Part shown: piece after piece, positions 32,217-41,849 of the stretch
Layout of the letters: every line of letters begins with the position of its first letter
Position numbering within the stretch: position 1 is the first letter of the stretch
Source of the DNA: Polaromonas sp.
Lineage (GTDB): Bacteria > Pseudomonadota > Gammaproteobacteria > Burkholderiales > Burkholderiaceae_C
Assembly: GCA_030654695.1 (NCBI GenBank)
Contig: JAURWY010000009.1
Coordinates: forward strand, 1 to 64,000
DNA length: 64,000 nt
Direction: 5' to 3'
Made by a program: the position numbers and the translations under genes
Notes under the pieces: model-generated
What the model saw: the letters and a program-made list of their open reading frames with translations, nothing else
The model's database searches: none
What the model was told of the DNA's origin: nothing

Positions 32217-32285
32217 GGGAGGAAAACGGGCAAGCAGGCTGTGCGGAATGGCTGAAATTCTTATTAATGACTGAGCGGTTAGTAA

Positions 32286-32314
32286 TCTAAAAGAAGCCGC
32301 TGGCATTGTCAAGC
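32286..32314 (-). promoter_or_regulatory. Promoter of the RND operon
   Basis: On the minus strand, TTGACA (32309-32314) is followed after 17 bases by TAGATT (32286-32291), a good sigma70 pair. The -10 region overlaps an inverted TTAG/CTAA motif. The promoter overlaps the 5' leader and start of the divergent hpnC, so the two operons may be co-regulated. Confidence 0.5.
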
Positions 32315-32326
32315 GAAAATCTCACC

Positions 32327-33148
32327 ATGAACGGTGTTGAGCATTACGAAAATTTTCCTGTGGCTTCGCTGCTGTGCCCGGCACGGTTTCGGCCACCGAT
32401 TGCCGCGATTTATCACTTTGCCCGCACCGCAGACGACATCGCCGACGAAGGCAACGCCACCCCGTCAGAGCGTCTGGCCGCCTTGGCCGCTTACCGGGCA
32501 GACCTGAGTGCAGCCAGTCAGGGCCAAGCCGTTTCTGATCGCTGGCCGAACGTCTTTGGGGCCCTTGGCCCAATACTGCAACAGTGGCAATTACCGTTGC
32601 CCCTGCTCACCGACCTGCTCAGTGCCTTCGAGCAAGACATCGTTCAAACGCGCTATGCCAACCAAGCCGAGTTGCTGGACTATTGCCGCCGCTCAGCCAA
32701 CCCGATTGGGCGTTTGTTGCTGCACCTTTACGGGGTGCAAGACGCTAGAGCCTTGACGCAAAGCGACTGCATTTGCACGGCGCTACAACTGGTCAACTTC
32801 TGGCAAGACCTGAGCGAAGACATTCCACGCGGCCGCCTTTATCTACCTGCTGACATGCAAGCCAGACACGGTGTGACCGAAGCCGAGTTGCTGAGCCAGC
32901 AACTCACAAGTAAAACCCGCGCACTGGTGGCCGACAGCGTCGACTGGGCCCGCCAGCTCATGCGGCAAGGCGCACCGCTGGTCAAAAAAGTGCCGGGCCG
33001 CGCCGGCTGGGAGTTACGGCTGGTGGTGCAAGGCGGCTTTCGAATTGCCGAACGCATTGAACAGCTGGACTTTGCGACGCTGAAGCAGCGCCCCGTCATT
33101 GGCAAACGCGATGCGCTGTTAATGGCTGGTCGCACGCTCTGGATGTAG
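32327..33148 (+). CDS. hpnC: Squalene synthase HpnC-type (hydroxysqualene synthase)
   Basis: The 273-residue trans-isoprenyl diphosphate synthase (squalene/phytoene fold) is read from ATG 32327, matching the family N-terminus VEHYENFPVAS. The first Asp-rich motif ARTADDIADEG and the second, NFWQDLSEDIPRGR, are intact. HpnC converts presqualene diphosphate to hydroxysqualene. It is the first gene of hpnCDE. Confidence 0.93.
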   Translation: MNGVEHYENFPVASLLCPARFRPPIAAIYHFARTADDIADEGNATPSERLAALAAYRADLSAASQGQAVSDRWPNVFGALGPILQQWQLPLPLLTDLLSAFEQDIVQTRYANQAELLDYCRRSANPIGRLLLHLYGVQDARALTQSDCICTALQLVNFWQDLSEDIPRGRLYLPADMQARHGVTEAELLSQQLTSKTRALVADSVDWARQLMRQGAPLVKKVPGRAGWELRLVVQGGFRIAERIEQLDFATLKQRPVIGKRDALLMAGRTLWM

Positions 33149-33195
33149 CCCACATCTAAACGCAAAACAGCCCCGCTTGCAGCGACAATCTCGGC

Positions 33196-34038
33196 ATGAA
33201 TCCAGAGCAGTACGTCCAGCAAAAAGCCGCCGCCTCGGGCAGCAGCTTTTATTACGCCTTCCTCTTCTTACCCAAAGAAAGGCGCGCCGCCATCACCGCC
33301 TTTTATGCGTTTTGCCGTGAAGTCGATGACGTGGTTGACGAAGTCACCGACCCCGGCGTGGCCGGCAGCAAGCTCGCCTGGTGGCAATCCGAAGTTGCCA
33401 AAGCCTTTGCCGGCAACCCGACGCATCCGGTCATGAAAGCTTTGATGCCCTGCGCCGCCCAATACGGCATTGAAGCGCGGCACTTGCTGGCCGTCATCGA
33501 AGGCTGTCAGATGGACTTGGTGCAAAACCGCTTCCTCGACTACACCGCGCTGAAGCAATATTGCCACTTGGTCGCTAGCGAGGTCGGCGAAGTCGCGGCC
33601 CGCATCTTTGGCCAGACAGAGGCCAGCACCACGGCCTATGCGCACAAGCTCGGGCTGGCGTTTCAGCTCACCAACATCATTCGCGATGTCGGCGAAGACG
33701 CGCTGCGAGGCCGCATCTACCTGCCCATGAGCGAGCTGCAGCAGTTCGATGTCAAAGCCCATGAAATCCTGAATCGCCAATATTCCGAACGCTTCACCGC
33801 GCTGATGGCCTTCCAAACCCAACGCGCCTTAGCCCTCTACGACGAGGCGCTGGCCCTGCTGCCCGCCGCAGACCGGCGCGCCCAAAAACCCGGCCTCATG
33901 ATGGCCAGCATTTACCGCACCTTGCTGCGCGAGATCCAAGCTGACGGCTACCAAGTGCTGCACCAACGCGTCAGCCTAACACCACTGCGCAAGCTGTGGC
34001 TGGCCTGGAAAACTCAGGCCTTTGGCACCATGTCTTGA
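33196..34038 (+). CDS. hpnD: Presqualene diphosphate synthase HpnD
   Basis: The 280-residue product has the two Asp-rich motifs REVDDVVDEV (about residues 41-50) and NIIRDVGEDALRGR (about 161-174), plus the conserved YCHLVASEVG segment. It condenses two farnesyl diphosphate molecules to presqualene diphosphate, the first step of the HpnDCE squalene route. It lies 47 bp after hpnC. Confidence 0.95.
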   Translation: MNPEQYVQQKAAASGSSFYYAFLFLPKERRAAITAFYAFCREVDDVVDEVTDPGVAGSKLAWWQSEVAKAFAGNPTHPVMKALMPCAAQYGIEARHLLAVIEGCQMDLVQNRFLDYTALKQYCHLVASEVGEVAARIFGQTEASTTAYAHKLGLAFQLTNIIRDVGEDALRGRIYLPMSELQQFDVKAHEILNRQYSERFTALMAFQTQRALALYDEALALLPAADRRAQKPGLMMASIYRTLLREIQADGYQVLHQRVSLTPLRKLWLAWKTQAFGTMS

Positions 34039-34048
34039 GGTTAAAGAC

Positions 34049-35380
34049 ATGAAAGTCGCTGTGGTCGGAGCCGGCTGGGCGGGTTGCGCTGCAGCGGTTG
34101 AGGCCACTCAGTGCGGTCACCAAGTCACGCTGTTTGAAAGTGCGCGCATCGCCGGCGGCCGTGCCCGTCGCGTTGAAACCACTGTCGCCGGTGAGCCGCT
34201 ACAGATCGACAACGGCCAGCACATCCTGATCGGCGCTTATGCCGAGACCTTGCGCCTGATGAGCACACTGGGCGTTGACACCTTAAGCAGCTTGCTGCGC
34301 TTGCCGTTGCGTTTGCAGTTCCCCAATGGAGATGGGCTGAGCTTTCCAGCATGGCGCGTGCCTGCGGCTGTGCAAGCGCTCATCGGCATTCTGGGCGCGC
34401 GCGGCTGGGCCTGGCAAGACAAATGGTCGCTGCTCCGGCTCGCAAGGCGATGGCAGGCTGGCGGTTTTGAATGCCCGACCGAGATGTCGGTGGCAGCGTT
34501 GTGCGTAGGACTGTCGCCGCGTGCCATGGCGGGGCTGATTGAGCCGCTCTGCGTGTCGGCCCTGAACACCCCGGCCGAGCGCGCCAGTGCGCAGGTTTTT
34601 CTGCGCGTCATGCAAGACGCTCTGTTCAGCCAGGCGGGCGCCTCAGACCTGCTGCTGCCGCGCACAGACCTCAGCACCCTGCTGCCTGACGCGGCCTTGA
34701 GATGGCTCACACAATGCGGCCCTGCGCCACGGCTTGGCCTGCGCGTCGAGACACTGACGTTTGGTTCAAAAGGCTGGCGTATCAGCCTTAGGGGCGGTGA
34801 CGTGCAAGGGAACGACGAAATATTTGATGCCGTGATCCTCGCCTGCCCAGCGACAGAGGCGGCACGGCTGGTCAAAACGGCAACAATGCCAGCGGCCTTT
34901 CAAGCCGAAACCGCCCACTGGATCGCACTCACCCACAGCCTGCAGTACGAAGCGCTGGCAACGGTCTACGCGCAAGTGAGCTCAGCCACCCGAAACGTAA
35001 CGACAGCCAGCTTGTCGCAGCCAATGTTGGCCTTGCCAAGCAGCCCCGAAGAACCCGCCCAGTTTGTCTTTGACCGTGGCCAACTCGGCGGCCCGACCGG
35101 GCTGCTGGCCTTCGTGGTCAGTGCCAGCCAAGGCGACACGGCGCACATCAGCGCACAGGTGCTGGCGCAAGGTCAGCGCCAGTTGGGTCTGCCGCTTGAA
35201 CTGGTGCAAACCATTGTCGAAAAACGCGCCACCTTTGCCTGCACGCCCAACTTGCAACGCCCCGGCACGCAGATTGCCCCGGGCTTGCTGGCCTGCGGCG
35301 ACTACATCGCCGGGCCGTACCCTGCGACGCTCGAAGGTGCCGTGCGCTCGGGTCTGGAAGCGGCCAAATTGCTAGGCTGA
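34049..35380 (+). CDS. hpnE: Hydroxysqualene dehydroxylase HpnE (FAD-dependent)
   Basis: The 443-residue flavoprotein is read from ATG 34049, with GAGG about ten bases upstream. The N-terminal FAD-binding motif VVGAGWAGCAAA is followed by ESARIAGGRARR. The C-terminal flavin segment is LLACGDYIAGPYPATLEGAVRSG. It reduces hydroxysqualene to squalene. Its end overlaps the convergent GST gene by nine bases. No squalene-hopene cyclase is in the window, so the fate of squalene is undetermined here. Confidence 0.93.
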   Translation: MKVAVVGAGWAGCAAAVEATQCGHQVTLFESARIAGGRARRVETTVAGEPLQIDNGQHILIGAYAETLRLMSTLGVDTLSSLLRLPLRLQFPNGDGLSFPAWRVPAAVQALIGILGARGWAWQDKWSLLRLARRWQAGGFECPTEMSVAALCVGLSPRAMAGLIEPLCVSALNTPAERASAQVFLRVMQDALFSQAGASDLLLPRTDLSTLLPDAALRWLTQCGPAPRLGLRVETLTFGSKGWRISLRGGDVQGNDEIFDAVILACPATEAARLVKTATMPAAFQAETAHWIALTHSLQYEALATVYAQVSSATRNVTTASLSQPMLALPSSPEEPAQFVFDRGQLGGPTGLLAFVVSASQGDTAHISAQVLAQGQRQLGLPLELVQTIVEKRATFACTPNLQRPGTQIAPGLLACGDYIAGPYPATLEGAVRSGLEAAKLLG

Positions 35381-36025
35381 AGTCGACCGAGCCAAAGCCC
35401 GCACTTGCTGCTGTGCCGGCCGCTTCAGGCAACGCTCCAGCCACTCCACGGTGCACGGATAAGCCGCCAACATCTCGCGCGCTGAGCGGACCCAAGCCAA
35501 GATCGACGCCACGGCAATGTCAGCCACGGTGAAACGTTCGCCGGCCAAGTAAGGGCGAGGCGTGGGATCTGTGCCTTGCAAATGCTGCTCCAGCACGGCC
35601 AGTGGCACCATCAGCCGGCGTATGGCTTCCTCAGCCAGCAGCGGCTTACGTTTGTCTGCGGGCATGGCCACGGTGTGCATCAGCACCGTCAAAGCATCTT
35701 TTTCGCACTCCGTCACCGACCAAAACGTCCATCGCAAAATGTCAGCCAACTCTGACGAATTTTGGGCCGCCAAGCTGCTGCCATCTGCAGCTTTGAAGCG
35801 CTCTGCCAAATACAGCGTACACGCCATGGACTCCCACACCAGCACGCCGTTGTCATCTATTGCCGGAATATGGCCGTTGGGGTTGATGGTCAAAAACTCT
35901 GGCGTGCGCGTGGCGCCGCCTTGGTACGGCACCGGTACATATTCGTAATCCAAACCCAGCTCATGGGCCACCCAGAGTGGGCGCGAAGCACGGGAGGCGG
36001 CTATGCCGTAGATCTTCAAATTCAT
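35372..36025 (-). CDS. Glutathione S-transferase family protein
   Basis: The 217-residue protein has a thioredoxin-like N-domain with SRASRPLWVAHELG (catalytic Ser/Cys region), NPNGHIPAI and ESMACTLYLAERF (glutathione-binding). The helical C-domain has the FTVADIAVASIL motif. The class is uncertain and the substrate unknown. It overlaps the 3' end of hpnE tail to tail. Confidence 0.85.
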   Translation of the reverse strand: MNLKIYGIAASRASRPLWVAHELGLDYEYVPVPYQGGATRTPEFLTINPNGHIPAIDDNGVLVWESMACTLYLAERFKAADGSSLAAQNSSELADILRWTFWSVTECEKDALTVLMHTVAMPADKRKPLLAEEAIRRLMVPLAVLEQHLQGTDPTPRPYLAGERFTVADIAVASILAWVRSAREMLAAYPCTVEWLERCLKRPAQQQVRALARSTSA

Positions 36026-36037
36026 GGTGTCTCGCTT

Positions 36038-36733
36038 TTAAAAATCAAAAAGTGCTGTCAGTTCGGTCAGCGTGGTCACGGTTTCATGCGGTTCGGCATC
36101 GTGCGTCCAAACATGGTCTTCGCGATTCACCCACACGGTTTGCATGCCGCAGGCCAGCGCGCCCAGCACGTCCAGCGCGGCATCGTCGCCAATGTGCAGC
36201 ACTTCTTCAGGCAAGACACCAGCGGCCGACGCTGCGGCCTTGAAAATGCGCGGGTCGGGCTTGCCAACGCCAAAACCCTGCGCGCTGATACTGTCTTTGA
36301 AGTAGCCGCTCAGCCCGACACGGGCCAAATCGGCATTGCCGTTGGACAGCGCCACCAGCGGAAAGCGCGCCGACAAAAATGCCAACCCGGCGTGCGTGTC
36401 GTCAAACATCGTGACCTGCTGACGCGCGTCGAAAAACACCTCAAAAGCGGGTTCGGCCAGTGCGGTGTTTTCGTCAGAACGGCCCAGCGCCAGCCGGATC
36501 TGTTCGAGCCGCAGCGAGCTGAGTTGATGGTGCAGATCAGGCCGGGCCGCCATCACATCATGCCGTAAGGCCAGACGCGCAGCGGGGTCGGCAAACAGCG
36601 CCGACGTGCGCGGCGCATGACCTCGCAGCCAGTCTTGCAGCGCCGTCTCCGCGCGTGCAATGGTCGGCCAAATCGGCCACAAGGTGTCGTCGAGGTCCAG
36701 GGTGATCGCCCTGATTTTTTGGATATCAAGCAT
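36038..36733 (-). CDS. HAD-superfamily hydrolase (YigB-like)
   Basis: The 231-residue phosphatase has motif I LDLDDTLWP (nucleophile Asp near residue 12), motif II ALSNGN, motif III GKPDP and motif IV HIGDDAALDV. Motif I followed by W-P is typical of the YigB group, which dephosphorylates FMN and sugar phosphates. It starts 21 bp from the divergent hemH. Confidence 0.85.
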   Translation of the reverse strand: MLDIQKIRAITLDLDDTLWPIWPTIARAETALQDWLRGHAPRTSALFADPAARLALRHDVMAARPDLHHQLSSLRLEQIRLALGRSDENTALAEPAFEVFFDARQQVTMFDDTHAGLAFLSARFPLVALSNGNADLARVGLSGYFKDSISAQGFGVGKPDPRIFKAAASAAGVLPEEVLHIGDDAALDVLGALACGMQTVWVNREDHVWTHDAEPHETVTTLTELTALFDF

Positions 36734-36754
36734 AGGTAAGGGAGAATATCCTAC

Positions 36755-37858
36755 ATGCGCTTTTCAAAAGAACCCTCCTTCAGCCACGGCACCGTGCCGG
36801 CCCTTGGTGCCACCACTGCCGTCTTGTACTGCAACCTCGGCACGCCTGACGCACCCACCACACCGGCCGTGCGGCGTTACCTCGCCGAGTTTCTCAGCGA
36901 CCAGCGGGTGGTCGAAATCCCGAAACCGATTTGGTGGCTGATCTTGCACGGCATCATCTTGCGCATCAGGCCGAAAAAATCAGCAGCCAAATACGCCAGC
37001 ATCTGGACTGCCGAAGGATCGCCGCTGAAAGTCTGGACCGAAAAGCAAGCCCAGATGCTCGGCGCCGCCTTGAAAGCGCGTGGCCACCACGTCGCCGTGC
37101 GCTACGCCATGCGCTATGGCAACCCGTCGATGGCCTCACAACTCGAAGAGCTCAAAGAACTTGGCATCACCCGTGTGCTGATAGTCCCGGCGTATCCACA
37201 GTACAGCGCCACCACCACCGCCAGCGTGTTCGACGCGGTCTACACCTGGGCCGCCAAGGTGCGCCGCTTGCCCGAGTTCCGTTTTTTGAACCACTACCAT
37301 GACGACGCGGGCTACATCGCAGCACTCGCCAGCAAGGTGCGGGCACACTGGGACGCGCACGGTCAGGCCGACCAATTGGTGTTCAGTTTTCATGGTGTGC
37401 CGCAACGCACGCTTGAACTCGGTGACCCATACCACTGCGAATGCTACAAAACCGCGCGCCTACTGGGCGAGGCCTTGGGCCTCACCAAAAACAACTACAA
37501 AGTGACGTTTCAGTCGCGCTTTGGAAAAGCCAAATGGCTGCAACCCTACACCGAACCAACGCTGATCGCCATGGCCCAGTCAGGCGTCAAACGGGTCGAT
37601 GTGATGTGCCCTGGCTTCACCGGCGATTGCCTGGAAACACTGGAAGAAATGAACGACGAAGCCCGCGAAGCTTTCATGCACGCAGGCGGCGAAACCTTCC
37701 ACTACATCAGTTGCCTGAACGACAGCCCTGAATGGGCTGACGCCTTGGCCAGCATTTGCGAACAGCATTTGAGCGGCTGGCCAACCCTGCAAGCACCCGA
37801 TGTGACCGAGTTGGCAAAAAGCCGTGCTGAGGCTATGGCGCTGGGCGCGAAAGTCTGA
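36755..37858 (+). CDS. hemH: Ferrochelatase HemH
   Basis: The 367-residue product has NLGTPDAPTTPAVRRYL (N-terminal signature), the region AMRYGNPSM, the catalytic histidine in VFSFHGVPQ, and the C-terminal PGFTGDCLETLEE with the conserved Glu pair. It inserts Fe2+ into protoporphyrin IX, the last step of haem synthesis. The length fits proteobacterial enzymes. Confidence 0.96.
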   Translation: MRFSKEPSFSHGTVPALGATTAVLYCNLGTPDAPTTPAVRRYLAEFLSDQRVVEIPKPIWWLILHGIILRIRPKKSAAKYASIWTAEGSPLKVWTEKQAQMLGAALKARGHHVAVRYAMRYGNPSMASQLEELKELGITRVLIVPAYPQYSATTTASVFDAVYTWAAKVRRLPEFRFLNHYHDDAGYIAALASKVRAHWDAHGQADQLVFSFHGVPQRTLELGDPYHCECYKTARLLGEALGLTKNNYKVTFQSRFGKAKWLQPYTEPTLIAMAQSGVKRVDVMCPGFTGDCLETLEEMNDEAREAFMHAGGETFHYISCLNDSPEWADALASICEQHLSGWPTLQAPDVTELAKSRAEAMALGAKV

Positions 37859-37864
37859 AGACGC

Positions 37865-39364
37865 TCAGGCCAGCTTAGGCGCCGTCAGTCGCTTGGCCAA
37901 ACGCGGCAATACCAACACCGCCAACACCACGCCCACCAGCGCGAGCGACATAGGGCGCTCAAAGAAGACCATGGCACTGCCCTCGCCGATAGACATGGCG
38001 TTACGCAGCTGGGCTTCGGCCAATGGGCCGAGGATCATGCCGACCACCACCGGTGCGGTCGGAAAGTCAAAGCGCCGCATCACCACGCCCAGCAGGCCAA
38101 TGGCGTATAGCAAGAACAGATCAAACGCGCTTTGTCGCATGCCGTAAACACCGACCGTCGCAAAAATCAAAATGCCGGCGTACAAGTAGGGCTTGGGGAT
38201 TTTGAGCAACTTGACCCAGAGCCCGACCATCGGCAAGTTCAGCACCAACAGCATCACGTTGCCGATGTAGAGCGAGGCGATCAAGGCCCACACCAAAGAC
38301 GATGACGAGGTGAACAGCTGCGGGCCAGGCTGTATGCCGTAATTCTGAAACGCACCCAGCAAGATGGCGGTGGTGTTGGAGGTGGGAATGCCCAGCGTGA
38401 GCAGCGGAATCATGGCGGCGGTGACGGTAGCGTTGTTGGCAGCCTCAGGGCCGGCCACGCCTTCAATCGCACCTTGGTGACCAAACTCGCCCTTCACGTC
38501 GGCCTTGGCCAGTTTTTTTTCAGTGGCGTAACTCAGGAAGGTCGGGATCTCAGTGCCTCCCGCAGGGATGCAACCAAACGGCGCGCCAATGGCAGTGCCA
38601 CGCAGCCATGCCGGCCATGAACGGCGCCAGTCGCGGGCCGTCATGTGGACCTTGCTCAACTTGTTTTGCTCTTCGACCACGCGGCCTTCGTAGAGCACCG
38701 CGTAGAGGGCTTCGGCCACCGCAAACAGCCCGACCGCCACCAACACGATTTCAATGCCGTCGAGCAGTTCCGGCACACCGCCGGTGTAGCGTGATTGGCC
38801 AGAGATCTGGTCCATGCCAATCAGGCCAGCGGCCAGACCAACGAACAATGCGGTCATGCCGCGCACAGTGCTTTTGCCGAGCACCGCGCTGACAGTGGTG
38901 AAGGCCAGCAGCATCAGCATGAAGTACTCAGGCGGGCCGAGCTTGACGGCATAGTCGGCCACCACAGGGGCGAACAGCGTCACCAGCACGGTGGCGATGG
39001 TGCCGGCCACAAACGAGCCGACCGCCGCCGTGGCCAACGCAGCGCCAGCGCGCCCGCTCTTGGCCATCTTGTTGCCCTCCATCGCCGTCACCATGCTGGC
39101 GGTTTCTCCCGGCGTGTTGAGCAGAATCGAGGTGGTTGAACCGCCATACATGGCACCGTAATAGATGCCGGCAAAAAAGATCATCGAGGCCGTGGCTTCG
39201 ACCTTGGCCGTGATCGGCAGCAGCATCGCCACCGCCACCGCCGGGCCAATACCCGGCAGCACGCCAATGGCGGTGCCCAGCGCGCAGCCGACAAAACACC
39301 ACAGCAGATTGACCGGTGTGGCCGCAGTGGCAAAGCCCTGCATCAGTTGATTGAAAATATCCAT
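37865..39364 (-). CDS. tctA: Tripartite tricarboxylate transporter large permease TctA
   Basis: The 499-residue membrane protein is read from ATG 39364; the longer frame to 39664 has no family match. The conserved [18 protein letters not shown] and [19 protein letters not shown] motifs lie in the first helices, and [15 protein letters not shown] recurs in the second half. About twelve transmembrane segments are apparent. With TctB and TctC it imports carboxylates using the electrochemical gradient. It is the last gene of tctCBA. Confidence 0.95.
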   Translation of the reverse strand: MDIFNQLMQGFATAATPVNLLWCFVGCALGTAIGVLPGIGPAVAVAMLLPITAKVEATASMIFFAGIYYGAMYGGSTTSILLNTPGETASMVTAMEGNKMAKSGRAGAALATAAVGSFVAGTIATVLVTLFAPVVADYAVKLGPPEYFMLMLLAFTTVSAVLGKSTVRGMTALFVGLAAGLIGMDQISGQSRYTGGVPELLDGIEIVLVAVGLFAVAEALYAVLYEGRVVEEQNKLSKVHMTARDWRRSWPAWLRGTAIGAPFGCIPAGGTEIPTFLSYATEKKLAKADVKGEFGHQGAIEGVAGPEAANNATVTAAMIPLLTLGIPTSNTTAILLGAFQNYGIQPGPQLFTSSSSLVWALIASLYIGNVMLLVLNLPMVGLWVKLLKIPKPYLYAGILIFATVGVYGMRQSAFDLFLLYAIGLLGVVMRRFDFPTAPVVVGMILGPLAEAQLRNAMSIGEGSAMVFFERPMSLALVGVVLAVLVLPRLAKRLTAPKLA

Positions 39365-39399
39365 GACAGCGATGAGTCCGAAAAAACGATGAGAGGCGC

Positions 39400-39918
39400 T
39401 TAGAGCCAGCCGGTGCCAGTGATACCCGGCAAATTGATAGCGAGAAATTGAGTGAAGGTCCAGTAGACGGGCGTAGCAATCGCCAAGCCGATCAAGACAT
39501 CTTTGAGCAACATCACCGGGCGGCGGTCTATGTCGCCTTGAGCCCCGCGCAGGCCCTGTACCGCCAGCACAAAACACAGGGTGCAACTGAAGATAAAGCC
39601 AATGGTGGTGATGAGGGCTGCATTGGCCAACAAGCCGGCCGAGACCCAAACGAATCCGGGCCAATAGGCTTTGGCCGCTCCCGTTGGCTCATCAAGCGCC
39701 CGAAAACCGCCGGTGTAAGACTCAAAGAGCATGAAACCGCCGCACAGCAGCAGCGCCAGCGCCACCACCCAAGGCAAGAAGTTCGGCCCGACGCCGCCAT
39801 AACCTGCCTCAGAAGAAATACTCAATGCGCCGGTGGCCAAGCCGAGCGCCAACAAAACAACACCAACGCCGATGACCGTCTGAAAGCGTGAAGTGGTTGG
39901 AGAAGCAGGTGCGGTCAT
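39400..39918 (-). CDS. tctB: Tripartite tricarboxylate transporter small permease TctB
   Basis: The 172-residue protein has four predicted transmembrane segments and the [21 protein letters not shown] stretch typical of TctB. It is poorly conserved as a family, but position between tctA and tctC makes the call firm. A block of short repeats separates it from tctC. Confidence 0.9.
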   Translation of the reverse strand: MTAPASPTTSRFQTVIGVGVVLLALGLATGALSISSEAGYGGVGPNFLPWVVALALLLCGGFMLFESYTGGFRALDEPTGAAKAYWPGFVWVSAGLLANAALITTIGFIFSCTLCFVLAVQGLRGAQGDIDRRPVMLLKDVLIGLAIATPVYWTFTQFLAINLPGITGTGWL

Positions 39919-39955
39919 GACAAAACATCACTCAGTAAAAATCAAACAAACTGCC

Positions 39956-40070
39956 CGTCATGGCGAGCATAGCGTGGCCATCCATGGCTGCGAATTCGGG
40001 CTGCTGGGCTGCCGCGCTTCGCTCGCAGTGACAAAAAATACGTCATGGCGAGTGAAGCGTGGCCATCCAT
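39956..40070. repeat. REP-like intergenic repeat cluster
   Basis: Two 30-bp direct copies, CGTCATGGCGAG followed by AGCGTGGCCATCCAT, lie at 39956-39985 and 40041-40070 with three differences. An inverted 17-bp relative (GCTTCGCTCGCAGTGAC) lies at 40016-40032. Such units can fold back on each other, as REP sequences do. They lie between tctB and tctC and may alter transcript stability. Confidence 0.65.
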
Positions 40071-40081
40071 CTTTGAGGGGC

Positions 40082-41041
40082 TCAGATCATGCCGGACTTG
40101 ACCATGGTCGCGCGCAGGCTGGCGAAGTCATCGTCCACAAACTTCTCGAAAGCCGGGCCAGACAGCACCGCAGGCGTCCAATTGTTTTTCTCAGAAGCCT
40201 CAGCCCACGACTTGGTCTTGATGGCCTTCAGGACCAGCGCCGTCAAAGCCTGTCGTTCCGCAGGCGTGATGCCAGGCGCGCCATAAACGCCACGCCAATT
40301 GCCAATCACCACGTTGACGCCCAACTCTTTGAGCGTCGGCACGGCCACACCTTTAAGGCGAGCGTCCGACGTCACGGCCAGTGCTTTCATCTTGCCGGTA
40401 TTGATGTACTCGGCGAATTCGCTGTAGCCGCTACCGCCAATGGTGACGTTGCCGCCCAAGATGGCTGCCGTCGCTTCACCGCCGCCCCGGAAGGCCACGT
40501 AGTTGATCTTCGATGCATCAACGCCGACTTCACGGGCGATCATGGCCGCTGCAATGTGCTCGGTAGAACCCCGTGAACCACCGCCCCACTTGACGCTGCC
40601 AGGGTCTTTCTTGAGCTGCGCAATGACCTCTGCCATTGACTTGAATGGCGAATTGGGCGGCAGCACAAACACGTTGTATTCGCTGGTCAGGCGTGCAATC
40701 GGCGTCGCCTGCGACAAGTTGACCGCCGGCTTACTGGTGATCTGGCCGCCGAGCATCACGGCACCCATGACCATCAGCGCGTTGGCATCGCCCTTGCTGC
40801 CGTTGACAAATTGAGCCAGGCCCAAAGCACCTGCGGCACCGCCTTTGTTGTCAAAGATCACCGTAGACGCAGCGCCTGAGTCGACCAAGGCTTTGCCCAG
40901 TGCCCGGCCGGTGGTATCCCATCCGCCGCCTGGGTTGGCGGGAATCATCATCTTGATAATGGCAGCAGCCAAGGCTGACAGCGGCAAAGTACCGGCGGCG
41001 GCCAGAGCGGCCAGGGATTTAAGAAACATGTCGCGACGCAT
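40082..41041 (-). CDS. tctC: Tripartite tricarboxylate transporter substrate receptor TctC
   Basis: The 319-residue periplasmic protein is read from ATG 41041 with GGAGA upstream. Its N-terminus has RRDMFLK followed by a hydrophobic stretch and ALAA, compatible with a twin-arginine or Sec signal. It carries the Bug-family motifs IPANPGGGWDTTGR (carboxylate-binding loop) and FDNKGGAAGALG. It captures the carboxylate for TctAB. It is divergent from tctDE across 106 bp that should hold both promoters. Confidence 0.93.
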   Translation of the reverse strand: MRRDMFLKSLAALAAAGTLPLSALAAAIIKMMIPANPGGGWDTTGRALGKALVDSGAASTVIFDNKGGAAGALGLAQFVNGSKGDANALMVMGAVMLGGQITSKPAVNLSQATPIARLTSEYNVFVLPPNSPFKSMAEVIAQLKKDPGSVKWGGGSRGSTEHIAAAMIAREVGVDASKINYVAFRGGGEATAAILGGNVTIGGSGYSEFAEYINTGKMKALAVTSDARLKGVAVPTLKELGVNVVIGNWRGVYGAPGITPAERQALTALVLKAIKTKSWAEASEKNNWTPAVLSGPAFEKFVDDDFASLRATMVKSGMI

Positions 41042-41147
41042 AAAAGTCTCCTTTTGATTAATTTTGACAACTGACCGGTCGATCATGCGCTCGCTTCCTG
41101 TCAATCGGCTGTCTGCAAACACTGGGGAAAGTGCTAATGTCCTGCCC

Positions 41148-41849
41148 ATGACGCAGACCCTGACTTTGTTGTTGATCGAAGATGACGCCTCCATGCAAGC
41201 AGCCCTGCAACGCACCCTGAGCCGGCGCGGCATGGCCGTGACAGGCTGCACCGATGGCAGGTTAGCACTAACGCAATGGACTGCAACCCAGCCTGACGTG
41301 GTGGTGCTTGACCTCAGCTTGCCCGGCCTTGATGGGCTGCAAGTGCTGGCGCAAGCCAGACGCCAAGGTCTGCTCACGCCGGTGCTGATCCTGACCGCGC
41401 GCGGCACCGTCGGCGACAAAATCATCGGTCTCAACTCAGGTGCAGACGACTACCTGCCCAAGCCATTTGATCTGGACGAACTCGAAGCCCGACTCCGCGC
41501 GCTGAGTCGCCGGCACACCGCAACAGGGCGAGCCCATAAAACAGACTTAAGCGAAGGCAACTGGGTCGGCACCCTACGCTATGACAAAGACAGCGGTGCC
41601 ATCTACCACCGCGACCAAGTCCTTGAACTCACCCCGCGCGAGTTGGCCCTGCTGCATGGACTGATCGTCAAACCGGGACAGGCAGTCTCTAAGGAGCGGC
41701 TCTTTGAATTGGTTTTTCCGGGTGAAGCCGACGTCCATTACGAAGCGGTTGAAGTCGTGGTCTACCGTTTGCGCAAAAAATTGGTCCACACAGGGGTCAC
41801 GTTGGTCACGCTGCGCGGCCTCGGCTATCTGCTGAAAGTCAACGCATGA
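41148..41849 (+). CDS. tctD: Response regulator TctD (OmpR family)
   Basis: The 233-residue regulator has a receiver domain with the acidic pair IEDD, phospho-acceptor Asp in VVLDLSLPG (about residue 53) and Lys in YLPKPFD. The C-terminal winged-helix domain has LELTPRELALLHGL and VYRLRKKL. ATG 41148 is preferred to upstream starts because the receiver begins directly after it. With TctE it probably controls tctCBA according to extracellular carboxylate. Confidence 0.92.
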   Translation: MTQTLTLLLIEDDASMQAALQRTLSRRGMAVTGCTDGRLALTQWTATQPDVVVLDLSLPGLDGLQVLAQARRQGLLTPVLILTARGTVGDKIIGLNSGADDYLPKPFDLDELEARLRALSRRHTATGRAHKTDLSEGNWVGTLRYDKDSGAIYHRDQVLELTPRELALLHGLIVKPGQAVSKERLFELVFPGEADVHYEAVEVVVYRLRKKLVHTGVTLVTLRGLGYLLKVNA

